A stretch of DNA of 64,000 nt. Origin: Incurvaria masculella. Taxonomy: Eukaryota; Arthropoda; Insecta; Lepidoptera; Incurvariidae. This document shows, piece after piece, positions 1-10,009 of this stretch. The notes under the pieces were generated by a model. That model worked only from the letters and a program-made list of their open reading frames with translations, was not told the DNA's origin and ran no database searches. The DNA lies in contig OX335665.1 in NCBI GenBank assembly GCA_946894095.1, positions 4,040,001-4,104,000 on the forward strand, in the 5' to 3' direction. Every line of letters begins with the position of its first letter. Positions within the stretch are counted from its first letter, which is position 1. A program made the position numbers and the translations under genes.

Positions 1-239
1 GTTTAAAATCTTTTTTTCTTTCTCCTATCATGGCCTTCAAACGAAAAGAAATAATACATTTTGAAATAAGAACACAATTTTGTGATCCTGAATGCAGGTG
101 GATACAATCGTCTAGTGGTTTGAGCTTGGCCATGCTTCGGTTTGATAAGTGAAGGTACGGGTAATGTATACTCGTAAATTTTAATCAGTTCGTTAAAAAA
201 CCAACACTTTCCTTTAGTTTGCCGTATAACATAACTTCA

Positions 240-580
240 CAGGATTTGTTCCGTATGAGGAACACTATTGACTGGTGCAATAATACAGAATGCTTTATTT
301 TTCTCAAAATCAACGAGTTTGATTCCCGGCCAGGAATACGATTTTTCCAAAAATCTAATAATGCAGTTTTAGTAAATATACTTTTTCGTACTTAGCATGT
401 ACGTCGCTTATTCCAAGGAATGTGACATGTTACTTCCCAGGATTTATTTCTTGTTCCTTATAAGGGACACTATTGACCGGTGCAATAATACAGAATGATT
501 TATTGTTCTCAAAATCAACGAGTTCGATTCCCGGGTAGGAAAACGATTTTTCCAAAAATCTAATGATGCAGTTTTAGTTT
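240..580 (+). repeat. Two direct copies of a ~140-bp repeat with a tRNA B-box-like motif
   Basis: Copies at about 240-375 and 432-575 both hold a segment on an ACACTATTGAC core, CAATAATACAGAATG, AAAATCAACGAGTT and GATTTTTCCAAAAATCTAAT. Each contains GAGTTYGATTCCCGG, close to a Pol III B box, and 104-120 upstream (TCGTCTAGTGGTTTGAGC) resembles an A box. A tRNA-derived SINE duplicated about 190 bp apart is likely. Bases 1-239 otherwise show nothing recognisable. Confidence 0.4.
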
Positions 581-840
581 TTTTCCAAATCGGCCTCATG
601 ACGCATGATTGAGTTGTTGTTCGCTATTTCTTATAGTTTTTTATTTGGCCCTGGAGGCCCACTTGAAAAATGTACCCTGTAATTCAAATACAATGGAAGA
701 TAAAAGCTTGTTGCGAAATTTACTCGTGCAAACAAACAATTTCTCAAGATCAAGTTACATGTTATATTCTTGTCTATTTACACCGGTAAATCTCGCGACA
801 AGTTTTTATATAATATTAATTGCATAGTAACATAAATTAA

Positions 841-1312
841 GGCGCTAGGACTAGCCAACTACTCGCGCCATACAAATGCACTTTTTAACAAATGTAATAA
901 TATGCAGTGAAACGCTTCAGCAAATCCAAATAGAACTCCAGACTGATAATGGATTGTTAATATTGTTTTATTCCATCATTTATTTAAATAATAATAAAAA
1001 TAAAAAAAGTTGATTTTTCTCATTAGAAATCTGAAAGTCATTCGATTTCTAGATATAAGCAAAAACAGCATATATGCATAAACAAAAAATTCCATTTGCT
1101 TTTAGATTTCTACATTTAGTCAAAAAAGTTCGGAAATGGACACCGTTTCCGCAATGTATTTTGTATAGAAATAGGAAACATTCATTAACTAAAATCATTC
1201 GATTCCTAGACAAGGAATCATATATTGTAAGGATGACACTTATAATCGTCAGACTTAGTTAGTTTACTTGGGGTGCCTCGTCTAACTTTGCGATTTGGCT
1301 AGTGCCAGGCCC
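841..1312 (+). mobile_element. TTAA-flanked MITE, family TTAA-3, copy 1
   Basis: A 472-bp non-coding element bounded by TTAA on both sides (837-840 and 1313-1316). Its ends are imperfect inverted repeats: GGCGCTAGGACTAGCC on the left, and GGGCCTGGCACTAGCC when the right end is read on the other strand. A second copy lies at 6344-6813. TTAA target duplication is the signature of piggyBac-type transposition. No transposase is present, so it would need one in trans. The small open frame inside is not coding-like. Confidence 0.75.
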
Positions 1313-1381
1313 TTAATGGGTTTGATTAAATTTTAAAGTTTATTTGAACGAAAAACTTTGAACGGGCTTTCACAATTCAAT

Positions 1382-1588
1382 GCATTATGTATTGATATTT
1401 TTTTTAATTTTATCTATTTGTTGTTATAGCGGCAAAATAAATACACACTCTGTGAAAATTTCAGCTGCCTACCTGTTACGGTTCCTGAGATACAGCCCTG
1501 TGACAGACGCACGGACGGACGGACGGGCGGACAGCGGAGGCTTAGTAATAGGGTTCCGTTTTGACTCTTTGGGTACGGAACCCTAAAA
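1382..1588 (+). mobile_element. GGAC-type element, 5'-truncated
   Basis: Holds the core of the most abundant element here: GCGGCAAAATAAATACACAC, the CAGCTGCCTACC block, GATACAGCCCTGTGACAGACG, a short GGAC run, GGAGGCTTAGTAATAGGGTT and a terminal GGTACGGAACCCTAAAAA. The complete form is at 3586-3970. The 5' palindromic end is missing. Confidence 0.65.
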
Positions 1589-1589
1589 A

Positions 1590-1705
1590 CTATGCTCCGG
1601 AATATTTTCTTCAATAAAATCGCTTTGAAAACCGCTACAAAAGCTATTTCTAGACTCAGGATTCCTGATTCCTGATTACTGAATGCCAGGAATAGACCTG
1701 CAGCG
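1590..1705 (+). repeat. Short dispersed repeat, paired with 22025-22145
   Basis: Contains CCGGAATATTTTCTTCAATA, GCTTTGAAAACCGCTAC and CAGGATTCCTGATTCCTGAT. The reverse complement of the same order of motifs occurs at 22025-22145. No coding capacity or terminal repeats were recognised. Confidence 0.4.
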
Positions 1706-1978
1706 CGCATTCGTAACGAAATGCACTTATCAAACTCATAACCACCACACTGAATGAACAATGATCGAAGCGGCAATTAAAATGGTTAGTGTTTTCAATT
1801 CGTGGTTGTGCATTATAAGGAAGGTCCTGGGGCGGGGCGGTGTGTTAGGCTATCGATCGAACCCTGGCACAAGCCACCCATAATAAACATGTATTATGAG
1901 TGTGTGATAATGTATAGAAATAAATATTGTATAGATATATGTAAATTTTTCAATGACGTGCTGTGTAAAACTGCGAGC

Positions 1979-2277
1979 GGATCGTAGCCTAGTGGCGCGG
2001 GGACTTGCCTAGCATACCAGAGGTCTGTGTTCAAATCCTCGACCCGTACACCACTTTCTGAGTTGGATAAGTGCATTTCGTCAAGAATGCGAGAATGCTC
2101 AATAGATCGCATTGGATGAAAATATGGTCAAAGTGAAAAATTGTCCGTGTTTTCCATCCAGTTCAATGTAGCCATGTTCACAAAGGGCACCTAGTTCCTT
2201 CAGGAATGTGATGTATTGGGCTAATATACTAACGGTAGTTTTGTGGTATTAGCCATCCATGACAGGTTGCATGTCGT
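1979..2277 (+). mobile_element. tRNA-headed SINE, internally deleted
   Basis: The head has an A-box-like TAGCCTAGTGGCGCGGGGAC and a B-box GTTCAAATCC, followed by the family's GAGTTGGATAAGTGCATTTC segment. About 90 bp between the head and the CGCATTGGATGAA block are missing compared with 2343-2748. The body continues to GGTATTAGCCATCCATG. Confidence 0.7.
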
Positions 2278-2342
2278 CGGTATAAATACTTGCGCAGTAA
2301 AAATTTGAACAAAATAAGTACAAATAGAGATGTCAAAGCATG

Positions 2343-2748
2343 CGGCTCGTAGCCTAGTGGCGCGGGGACTGGCCTAGCGTACCAGAGGTCTGGGTTCAAT
2401 ACCGACATGCACCACTGTCTTTCTCTTTCCGAATTCGATAAGTGCATTTTCATCACGAATGCAAATTGCTCCATGGTGCGGAATCCATGTAAAACTGTAG
2501 GTCCCCTTCCCCTACTAGGTGGTAGGGTTTAAGCCCGCCCGGGTTGGTACCATCGCATTGGATGAAAAGATGGTCGAAGCGGCAATGAAAAATTGTCCGT
2601 GTTTTCCATCCAGTTCAATGTAGCCGTGCTCATAAAGGGAAGGTCCTGGCATGGCACCAAATTCCTTCGGGAATGTGGTGTATTGGGCTAATATCATAAC
2701 GGTAGATGTGTGGTATTAGCCATCCATGTCGGGTCGCATAAAAAAAAA
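2343..2748 (+). mobile_element. tRNA-headed SINE, near full length (reference copy)
   Basis: About 405 bp. In order: the tRNA-like head (TAGCCTAGTGGCGCGGGGAC, then B-box-like GGTTCAATACC), a linker with GATAAGTGCATTT and GAATCCATGTAAAACTGTAG, and the body (TAGGTGGTAGGGTTTAAGCC, CGCATTGGATGAAAAGATGG, TCCATCCAGTTCAATGTAGC, AAGGTCCTGGCATGG, GGTATTAGCCATCCATGTC). It ends in a poly-A run. Internal Pol III boxes, an A-rich 3' end and no open frame are SINE hallmarks. The same body with a different, 5S-rRNA-like head occurs at 16142-16530, 19008-19352, 24942-25229 and 29349-29677. Confidence 0.8.
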
Positions 2749-3115
2749 TATCTAGAAACACCACAGAAATATTTGGTTACTCTTTCCCAGAACACCTCTA
2801 CCGAGATGGAGTCCGCTGCCGTCTTGGGTGTGGAGACATTTGCTAATTGATATGCATCGCCGTTGACATTAGATCCAGACAAGAGCTGAATTCAATGGAA
2901 AGAATGCTGGCGTATTTGCTATCCATCGGGGCGAACATGTTTTTATATAAATGGCCAGGACTTACGAGTAAATAAAGAAAATGTGTGTGATTATTTTCGT
3001 TTCGGTACCATTTCACCCGGTTTAACTTGTTAAAAAAAAAAACTATTATCACCACTAAGTTATAATGTACTTTATTACGTAGTATTGAAAACGTTAATTC
3101 TCTGATAGGTGTCCC
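2749..3115. other. No recognisable feature
   Basis: Single-copy in this window. A reverse-strand frame over about 2740-2880 reads plausibly, but no splice sites, domain or homologue could be recognised, so no gene is called. Confidence 0.3.
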
Positions 3116-3345
3116 TTCACGGTACAAAACCGTGCTATTGCGCTCTGGGACCTTCTATGTTTCAGAGAAAAAGACAGGCTCCGTGATGAGGAGGACGCAA
3201 CAGGTCCACATAGCAGACAATGCGCATAGTGTTTGATTTGGTGAGATGTACGAAAATTTTAATCACAAAACGACTTCTAGCTAAAATTAAACCACGACCT
3301 CTGTAGTCAAAAATCTAACAAAAACCAAATAGATTATAACGACCG
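3116..3345 (-). mobile_element. TTAA-1 MITE fragment
   Basis: Matches the terminal half of the element at 17113-17653 in reverse orientation: GCGCTCTGGGACCTTCT, GACAGGCTCCGTGATGAGGA and ACCACGACCTCTGTAGTC. Both ends are lost. Confidence 0.65.
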
Positions 3346-3367
3346 CTGTAGTCAAAAACCTAACAAA

Positions 3368-3490
3368 AACGAAACTGAAAAAAATTAAGGGGGCTCCCAT
3401 GCAAAAAACCTGTTTTTTTTGTGTTAAATCATGTACGATAGTACGGAACCCTTCGTATGCGAGTCCAACTCGCACTTGGCCGGTTTTTTT
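3368..3490 (-). mobile_element. GGAC-type element fragment (palindromic end)
   Basis: The reverse-orientation end of the family: TGTGTTAAATCATGTACGAT, GTACGGAACCCTTCG, a decayed copy of the GTGCGAGTCGGACTCGCAC hairpin and GGCCGGTTTTTT. Confidence 0.6.
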
Positions 3491-3585
3491 ACATTAATAA
3501 AATTAAAAAATACAGACGTAGATTTTGACAATATATTTTAGAATCATACATTTCCAAGACCTAGTAAAACATTAAGAGCATGGAA

Positions 3586-3970
3586 AAAACCGGCCAAGTG
3601 CGAGTCGGGCTCGCACACGAAGGGTTCCGTACCGTCGATCAAGATTTAACCCAAAAAAAATATTGTATGGGGACCCCCTTTAATTCTTATTATTTTAAAT
3701 GTTACCTATTTGTTGTTATAGCGGCAAAATAAATACACACTCTGTAAAAATTTCAGCTGCCTATCTATTACGGTTCATGAGATACAGCCCTGTGACAGAC
3801 GGACGAACGGACAGACGGACGGACGGACGGACGGACGGACGGACGGACGGACGGACGGACGGACGGACGGACGGACGGACGGACGGACGGACGGACGGAC
3901 GGATGGACGGACAGCGGAGGCTTAGTAATAGGGTTCCGTTGGCACCCTTTGGGGACGGAACCCTTAAAAG
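3586..3970 (+). mobile_element. GGAC-type element, complete copy with expanded tetranucleotide
   Basis: A complete unit from AAACCGGCCAAGTGCGAGTC to GACGGAACCCTTAAAAGG. It begins with a 19-nt hairpin-forming palindrome and carries subterminal inverted repeats (GGGTTCCGTACC near the left end, its complement near the right). The normally short GGAC run is expanded to about 115 bp (3796-3909). No frame codes for a protein. The transposition class is not clear from the sequence. Confidence 0.7.
3796..3909 (+). repeat. (ACGG)n microsatellite inside the GGAC-type element
   Basis: About 28 nearly perfect GGAC units. Other copies of the element here have 2-6 units, so the expansion is specific to this copy. 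Confidence 0.95.
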
Positions 3971-4195
3971 GTATCGCCTGTAGTATGGAGAATTGACAAC
4001 CTTATCGAATGTTGATAAAATAGGGCCTCAGTGAGGTAAACTTATTGTAATTTGACGTTTAAAATAAATAAATAGAAATCTGCAATCCTCTTAATGTATT
4101 TTAAGAGGATAAATCATGTTCTATACAATGGCTCGCGCCTGATGCCTCAGTCAATTCAGGAATTATTTTTCTCATATTTTGCACATTGAAAACAA

Positions 4196-5130
4196 TTGAG
4201 AGCTACTTCCGTAAGTTATGGTTTATTTGTTCAATTATCTTATATCCGGGATATAAGCATACATAAGATATACGCAAATACAAAATGGCGTATAACATCG
4301 ATACACGTTGAGTTATCAAAAAACCAAAACCAGTTCTGGGGTAAGATCGGTGAAGCTCAAAGAGTATTCCTCCTACAAAAACGAGCTGTACGTATAATAA
4401 ATCGTTATTTAATAAATTAAAAAAAGATGCACATTGTACACCCATATTGAAAGAGCTGAATATGCTGACGATGTACGATGCATACGTTAGGGATGTTCCG
4501 ACCCATACAAAGTTTTTTTTTGCACAGAACGCAAAAAGTATTGCACTTTAAGGCACGAATTCGTCAAAAATATTAAATATAGCCATAGTAGTTGCAGCGA
4601 AAACATATTTACAATTTCAGGTTTAATGGTTTCGTTGTAATTGCCGAATAGAAGTTTTACACCGTTAGATGGCGCTGTTAAATAAAAATCGTATTTAAAT
4701 AAATTGTAACAAAACAAATAATCCTGAAATTGTGAAATTGTTTTTGCTGGAAGTAATATGACTATATTAAACTTGTATTATTAATTCGTGGCTTAAAGTG
4801 CAATACTTTTTGCGTTATGTGTGAAAACAACTTTATATGGGTCGGAACAGCCATAAGAGAGTTGCGCTGTTTGCGAGATGTAGCACATCGGAATTCAACC
4901 CACGAGATCATACCTACGTCACCAGACACAAACACCTTTTCCAACTGCCAAGCCACAGAACTACGGGGTTTCAAAAAAGCTTAAAATTCCAAGCCGCAAA
5001 TGTCTATAATAAGTTACCTATAGAAATAAAATATAAATAAATAAATAACCGATTATTTATGAAAAAATTGCATGAATGGCTTCTCACAAAAACGTTTTAC
5101 AGCCTCAAATACTTTACATAAGTTAAAAAA
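4196..5130 (+). pseudogene. 3' end of a CR1/Jockey-like LINE ORF2, interrupted by a MITE
   Basis: Before the insertion, translation gives QKRAVRIINRYLI and, after a frameshift, CTPILKELNMLTMYDAYVRD. After it come TRHKHLFQLPSHRT, FQAANVYNKLPIEIK and a stop at about 5038, followed by an AT-rich 3' end. This order (QKRAVRII, then ILKELNMLT, then TRHK, then YNKLP) is typical of the extreme C-terminus of arthropod non-LTR retrotransposon ORF2, past the reverse transcriptase. The 354-bp element 4495-4848 splits it after codon YVRD. It is 5'-truncated and dead. Confidence 0.7.
4495..4848. mobile_element. Palindromic (foldback) MITE inside a LINE
   Basis: The ends are GTTCCGACCCATACAAAGTT and its near-perfect reverse complement. 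The inverted similarity continues inward for about 130 bp per arm (AACGCAAAAAGTATTGCACT is present in both). No target duplication could be assigned. It interrupts the LINE C-terminal frame, so it is younger than that LINE copy. Confidence 0.75.
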
Positions 5131-5147
5131 AAATGAATTGTACATTT

Positions 5148-5512
5148 CAAAACGACTTATAGCTAAAAGTAGACCACGACCGCTGTAGTCAAAAATCTAA
5201 CAAAAACCAAATAGATTACCTATAAATTTTGATTAAATAAGCTAGGTCTGATGACAAATCTTTTTAAGATGTTCTTACTTCATCGTTGAGTAATTCACAT
5301 CCAAAGTTATTATATTGTATAAAACGTGCGAAAAATTCGAACTTTCGCACCTTAAAAGTTAGAAACCCAACACAATTTTCCCACAATGCCAATGGTCATC
5401 AGACATCTAGTTCGATCAAATAAAGCTCTTTTGAGTATAATTTTGAATCTCTGACCGGAAATATGCGCATGATCTTCTTTCCACGTTTGTATGGGGAGTT
5501 GAGCGACCTGAC
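5148..5512 (-). mobile_element. TTAA-1 MITE fragment
   Basis: Reverse-orientation inner and 3' part of the 17113-17653 family: CGACTTATAGCTAAAAGTAG, CATCAGACATCTAGTTCGAT and GTATGGGGAGTTGAGCG. The terminal TTAA is lost. Confidence 0.6.
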
Positions 5513-5696
5513 CATAAGTCTGTCGCATCAGTAATCGCTGGTTGCAACCAGTTACTACCTACCTACCTTACTTACATTGCTCGAATCGGGTAGCGCTCTT
5601 TACTGTTGCATCCAGTGCAATGCGAGGCGTCTATCGCCCAGGACGTTCGGTCAAGTGCGCACCATAAAAAGGATTGTCGGTTGTCTACAGCGGAAG

Positions 5697-5783
5697 ATGT
5701 CCTGCGATATACCCATATTCAAACGGTGCTGTTTCTGCCTACCCCTCCGCTATGGACTTATCGCTTATGGTTACCTTAAATTG
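5697..5783 (+). CDS. Tetraspan membrane protein, exon 1 (start codon)
   Basis: First coding exon of a gene whose other exons are 10334-10474, 11578-11731 and 12131-12258. Together they give a 169-residue protein. The frame starts at ATG 5697 (MSCDIPIFKRCCFCLPLRYG) and ends with a complete codon before GTAAGT at 5784. A likely 3' splice site, CTACAG, lies at 5685-5690, so a 5' untranslated exon may exist upstream. The cysteine-rich FKRCCFCLPLR segment followed by transmembrane helix 1, which continues into exon 2, is the N-terminal pattern of small insect four-pass proteins of the Pasiflora/fire-exit type. In Drosophila, Pasiflora proteins act in septate junctions. That role is inferred here only by resemblance. 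The frame is open further upstream, so a longer start cannot be excluded. Confidence 0.72.
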
Positions 5784-5827
5784 GTAAGTGCATCGGGTGC
5801 ATTTTCGTGGAAAGAACGAACGCCACC

Positions 5828-6232
5828 TCGTTTTTTTATATGCAACCTGATATGGATGGCTAATACCACACAACTACCGTTATGATATTAGCCCAATACA
5901 CCACATTCCCGAAGGAATTAGGTGCCATGCCAGGACCTTCCCTTTATGACCACGGCTACATTGAGCTGGATGGAAAACACGGACAATTTTTCATTCCCGC
6001 TTCGATCATCCTTTCATCCAGTGCGATGGCACCAACATGGGCGGGCTTAAACCCTACCACCTAATATGAGGAAGGGGACCTACAGTTTCAAATGGGTTCC
6101 GAACCATGGAGCAGCTCGCATTCGTGACGAAATGCACTTATCCAACTTTGAATGAGAAAGAAAGTGGTGCATGCGAGGATTAGAACCCAGACCTCTGGCG
6201 TGCTAGCCAAGTCCCCGCGCCACTAGGCAGTA
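5828..6232 (-). mobile_element. tRNA-headed SINE, near full length
   Basis: Reverse complement of the 2343-2748 type. The poly-T end is at 5828-5838, the body spans to 6064, and the tRNA-like head ends near CCGCGCCACTAGGC at 6215-6229. It lies just inside intron 1 of the tetraspan gene, about 45 bp after the donor. Confidence 0.8.
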
Positions 6233-6343
6233 CAAAGTATTTACGATACATATTACAAAAAAAAAAATCTCTTAAAAGTCGCTAAGAACCAACCAAAATG
6301 AGAACATTGTCAGACTATTCAATGAGAACATGTACAGACTTAA

Positions 6344-6813
6344 GGCGCTAGGACTAGCCAACTACTCGCGCCATACAAATACTCCTTTTAACAAATGTAA
6401 TAATATGTAGTGAAAAGCTTCAGCAAATCCAAATAGAACTCCAGACTGATAATGGATTGTTAATATTTTTTGATACCATCATTTATTTAAGTAATAATAA
6501 ATAATAAAAAAGTTTATTTTTCTCATTAGAAATCTAAAAGTAATTCGATTTCTAGATAAGGGCAAAAACAGCATATATCCAAACAAAAAAATCCATTTGC
6601 TTTTAGATTTCTACATTTAGTCAAAAAAGTTCGGAAATGGACAACGTTTCCGCAATTAATTTTGTATAGAAAAAGGAAACATACATTAACGAAAATAGGT
6701 CGATTCCTAAACAAGGAATCATATATTGTAAGAATGACACTTCTAATCGTCAGACTTAGTTAGTTAACTTGGGGTGCCTCGTCTAACTTTGCGATTTGGC
6801 TAGTATCAGGGCC
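6344..6813 (+). mobile_element. TTAA-3 MITE, copy 2
   Basis: 470 bp, flanked by TTAA at 6340-6343 and 6814-6817. It is collinear with 841-1312 and differs mainly by point changes and small indels. Both copies therefore have intact boundaries and independent flanks. Confidence 0.75.
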
Positions 6814-6949
6814 TTAAGATGATAATGAGGTGATCAAGTACCATACAAAGGCTCGTGCCTGTTTCCTCAGTCTTAATTAAGAACTATTTCCCTGAAAATG
6901 TTCACATTAAACAAACCAACTGAGAGATACATCTGAACGTTTTGATTTT

Positions 6950-7280
6950 TTGTTAAAACTTTTGTTATATGCTCAAAGCGGAACAGGGAGAATATGCACA
7001 AATTCACAGTCGACATTCCAAAAATAAGAGCCCACCGATCCCCTAGATCCTTTATCGATAGGGTCGGTGAACAATGGAATGAACTCCCTTCCGAGGTATT
7101 TACCCCCAAATTACGACCTGGGGTCCTTCAAACGTGGCGTGAAGAAGAATCTAGCCGGCCGGCATGATTTTCGCAACCCGGGTTGGTTCGCCCATGGGTT
7201 TTCGAACATGCGAAAACCCATGGGCGTCGTCGGGCACGTTAATAGATCCTCCGTACACCATATGCCACGCTTAACATAAA
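6950..7280 (+). pseudogene. 3' terminus of a non-LTR retrotransposon (GGCCGGCCGGCATG family)
   Basis: Translation gives IRAHRSPRSFIDRVGEQWNE, LPSEVF and, after a one-base shift, NYDLGSFKRGVKKNLAG. The WNELP...F...YDLGSFKRGV pattern is the usual end of arthropod CR1/I/Jockey-like ORF2. It is followed by a conserved 3' segment with CCGGCCGGCATG, CCCATGGGCGT and a CTTAACATAAAAAAA end. Related ends occur at 22985-23215, 32680-32885 and 51620-51835. Confidence 0.65.
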
Positions 7281-7292
7281 AAAATGATAAGA

Positions 7293-7578
7293 AAACGGGC
7301 CAAATGCGAGTCGGACTCGCACGCAAAGGGTTCCGTACGATCTTACGAGATTTAACACATAAAAACACGTTTTTTGTATAAGCCCTCCAAAAAAAGTTGT
7401 TTTTTTATTTTACCCATTTTTTGTTATAGCGGCAAAATAAATACATACTTTGTGAAAAAATCAGCTGCCTACCTATTACGGTTCATGAGATACAGCCTTG
7501 TGACAGACCGACGGACGGACGGACAGCGGAGTCTTAGTAAAAGGGTTTCGTTGCCACCCTTTGGGTAAGGAACCTTAA
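7293..7578 (+). mobile_element. GGAC-type element, near complete
   Basis: Runs from AAACGGGCCAAATGCGAGTC to GGTAAGGAACCTTAAAAAAG with the full internal order of family blocks and a four-unit GGAC run. Confidence 0.7.
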
Positions 7579-7885
7579 AAAAGTAATCCACACCGACCAT
7601 TACTTTTCATATTATATTACTATTGAACTTTTCCGTTTTTGGTTAATAAAATAATAATAATGATGTAACATTTATTGCACGATAATAAATGCAGCCTACC
7701 ATACAACGCTATGTCATATGTAGAAATAATAAAACAGTGAGCGCAATAAAATGTAAATTTAGTAAAATTTAGGTCTTTAAAACAAAAGATAATTCAAATT
7801 ACACAATAATACGCAAAAATAAAAATATAAACATGCACACACGTATTAAATATAATACATATTAATATTTATTTATATAATACAT
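7579..7885. other. AT-rich stretch, no feature seen
   Basis: Very AT-rich sequence between the GGAC-type element and the LINE. No splice-flanked frame, inverted repeat or family match was recognised. Confidence 0.4.
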
Positions 7886-9357
7886 TCCACTATCAACACA
7901 AATATTTCCCTAAAGACAGACGATGAAATAATAGAAGCTGTGGAACACTTCAACAACTGCATTCAGCAAGCGGCATGGAATTCGACTCCAAAATCTGCTA
8001 GCCCTTCTATTCCTCAGTGTTCCTTCACAATAAGAGCCTAGCAACAGACTAAACACCCAGCAGATAAAGCGAAATTCAATAAGCTTTCAGCACAGCTGAA
8101 GAATATACTGAGAGAAGAACGAAACCAAGAAGTCAAGACCTATCTGCAAAATTTGGATGCAACATCTTCCACAGACTATTCACTTTGGAAAGCCACTAAG
8201 AAACTGAAGCAACCTATAGTTCAACAAACCCCTATACGCAAAGAAGACAACACGTGGGCAAAAAGCGATGTTGAAAAGGCCGAAGCATTTGCAAAACATC
8301 TGAATGAAGTTTTTGTACCAAACCCAAATGAAGGATCGAGTGAATTTATTGATGAAATAACACAAAGTCTCAACCAAATACATCAATTAGACTTACCTAT
8401 CAAAAAATTCACAGGAAGTGAAGTAAAATCGGCAATACAAAAACTTCATCTACATAAATCTCCAGGGTATGATCTTATATCCGCGAAAATACTGCAGGAA
8501 CTCCCTGGAAATGCAATGACCTTCCTAACCCAACTTACAATGCAATACTATGCAGAGGATTTATACCCCCCCCCAATGGAAAGTTGCACAAATTAAAATG
8601 ATTTTGAAGCCGGGAAAAAGTGGTGAAGACGTCAAATCCTATCGCCCAATAAGTTTGCTGCCGATACCCGCAAAAGTACTGGAAATGTTATTTTTTATGC
8701 ATATTATGCCAATCATTTCCAAAAACAAATTAATTCCAGACCACCTATTTGGATTTCGACCAATGCATGGTACAATCGAGCAAATACGTAGACTCATAGA
8801 TAACATATACACAACCTTTGAACAAAAGAAATATTGTTTCTAGACATATCACAGGCGTTTGACAGGGTGTGGCATGAGGGCCTCCTGTACAAAATCAAGA
8901 AATCACTGCCGATAAATTACTACTTATTCATACCATCATACCTCAGCCACAGGTACTTCTTTGTCAAACAGGATGAAGCCATCACACATCTACACAACAT
9001 AAATGCTGGAGTGCCACACGGCAGCGTGATGGGCCCAACCCTATATCTTCTGTTCACCTCTGACCTTCCTTCGACAGAAGGAGTATTGATAGGTACTTTC
9101 GCTAACGATACTGTAGCCCTAGCAATTGATGAAATTCCAGCACAGGCTTCTTTGAAACTGCAAAAATCCCAGAGTAACATATCAGACTGGCTCAAAATGT
9201 GGCGTATCAAGGCAAATGAGACAAAATCTGTCCAAGTGACATTTACCACCAGACGAGACACTTGCCCACCAGTGGTTTTAAAGGGAATTCAAATTCCACA
9301 GGCCAATGAAGCTAAGTACTTGGGTTTACATTTAGACAGGCTTCTCTTAAAAATATG
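7886..9357 (+). pseudogene. Jockey-like LINE ORF2 remnant (reverse transcriptase)
   Basis: Decayed ORF2 fragment. The N-terminal part has the linker typical of Jockey elements (DYSLWKATKKLKQP near 8170-8215) after an in-frame stop near 8057. RT motifs follow in order: SYRPISLLPIPAKVLEMLF, HLFGFRPMHGTIEQIRRLID, FLDISQAFDRVWHEGLL, AGVPHGSVMGPTLYLLF, FANDTVALA, and WRIKANETKSVQVTF with KYLGLHLDR. The catalytic box reads FAND instead of F/YADD, a lethal change. Frameshifts lie at the C run near 8564-8574 and near 8830-8840. The endonuclease domain is absent (5' truncation) and the C-terminus after KYLGLHLDR is deleted straight into a 3'-tail sequence at 9346. Confidence 0.85.
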
Positions 9358-9400
9358 ACAAATCCGAGTGCAGTGTACTGTCCATGGATTATGAATAAAC
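9346..9400 (+). repeat. Tail segment shared with the 470-bp repeat
   Basis: The segment AAATATGACAAATCCGAGTG, then CAGTGTACTGTCCATGG, then ATGAATAAAC is the same as the end of the element at 26225-26697. It is fused directly to the RT fragment, which suggests that LINE and the 470-bp repeat share a 3' end. Confidence 0.65.
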
Positions 9401-9410
9401 AGTCTTCACT

Positions 9411-10000
9411 CATAATAAAACACTAGGGTGGTGACGTGTCTGTAATTTTGTAATTTTACAAAAAATCTTTTTCTAGGGGTTTATACTAACGAAATCCACT
9501 AATAATAAAACACTAGGTGGGTGGCGTGTCTGTAATTTTGGAATTTTACAAGAAATCTTTTTCTAGGGGTTTATACTAACGAAATCCAGTAATAATAAAA
9601 CACTAGGGGGGTGGCGTGTCTGTAATTTTGGAATTTTACAAAAAATCTTTTTCTAGGGGTTTATAGGGGGGTGGCGTGTCTGTAATTTTGGAATTTTACA
9701 AAAAATATTTTTCTAGGGGTTTATACTAACGAAATCCAGTAATAATAAACACTAGGGGGGTGGCGTGTCTGTAATTTTGGAATTTTACAAGAAATCTTTT
9801 TCTAGGAGTTTATACTACCTAACGAAATCCAGTAATAATAAAACACTAGGGGGGTGGCGTGTCTGTAATTTTGGAATTTTACAAAAAATCTTTTTCTGGG
9901 GGTTTATACTAACGAAATCCAGTAATAATAAAACACTAGGGGGGTGTCTGTAATTTTAGAATTTTACAAAAAATCTTTTTTTAGGGGCTTATACTAAAAA
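9411..10000 (+). repeat. ~90-bp minisatellite
   Basis: About seven units, each with AATAAAACACTAGGGGGGTG, GCGTGTCTGTAATTTTGGAA, TTTACAAAAAATCTTTTTCT and ACTAACGAAATCCAGT. The first units start 90 bp apart (9421, 9511, 9601). One unit near 9661 lacks about 30 bp. It begins right after the LINE tail, inside intron 1 of the tetraspan gene. Confidence 0.9.
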
Positions 10001-10009
10001 CAGATAATA

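Noticed and set aside
1414..1776. 120-codon minus-strand frame
   Set aside because: Lies across a GGAC-type element and a dispersed repeat. No coding signal.
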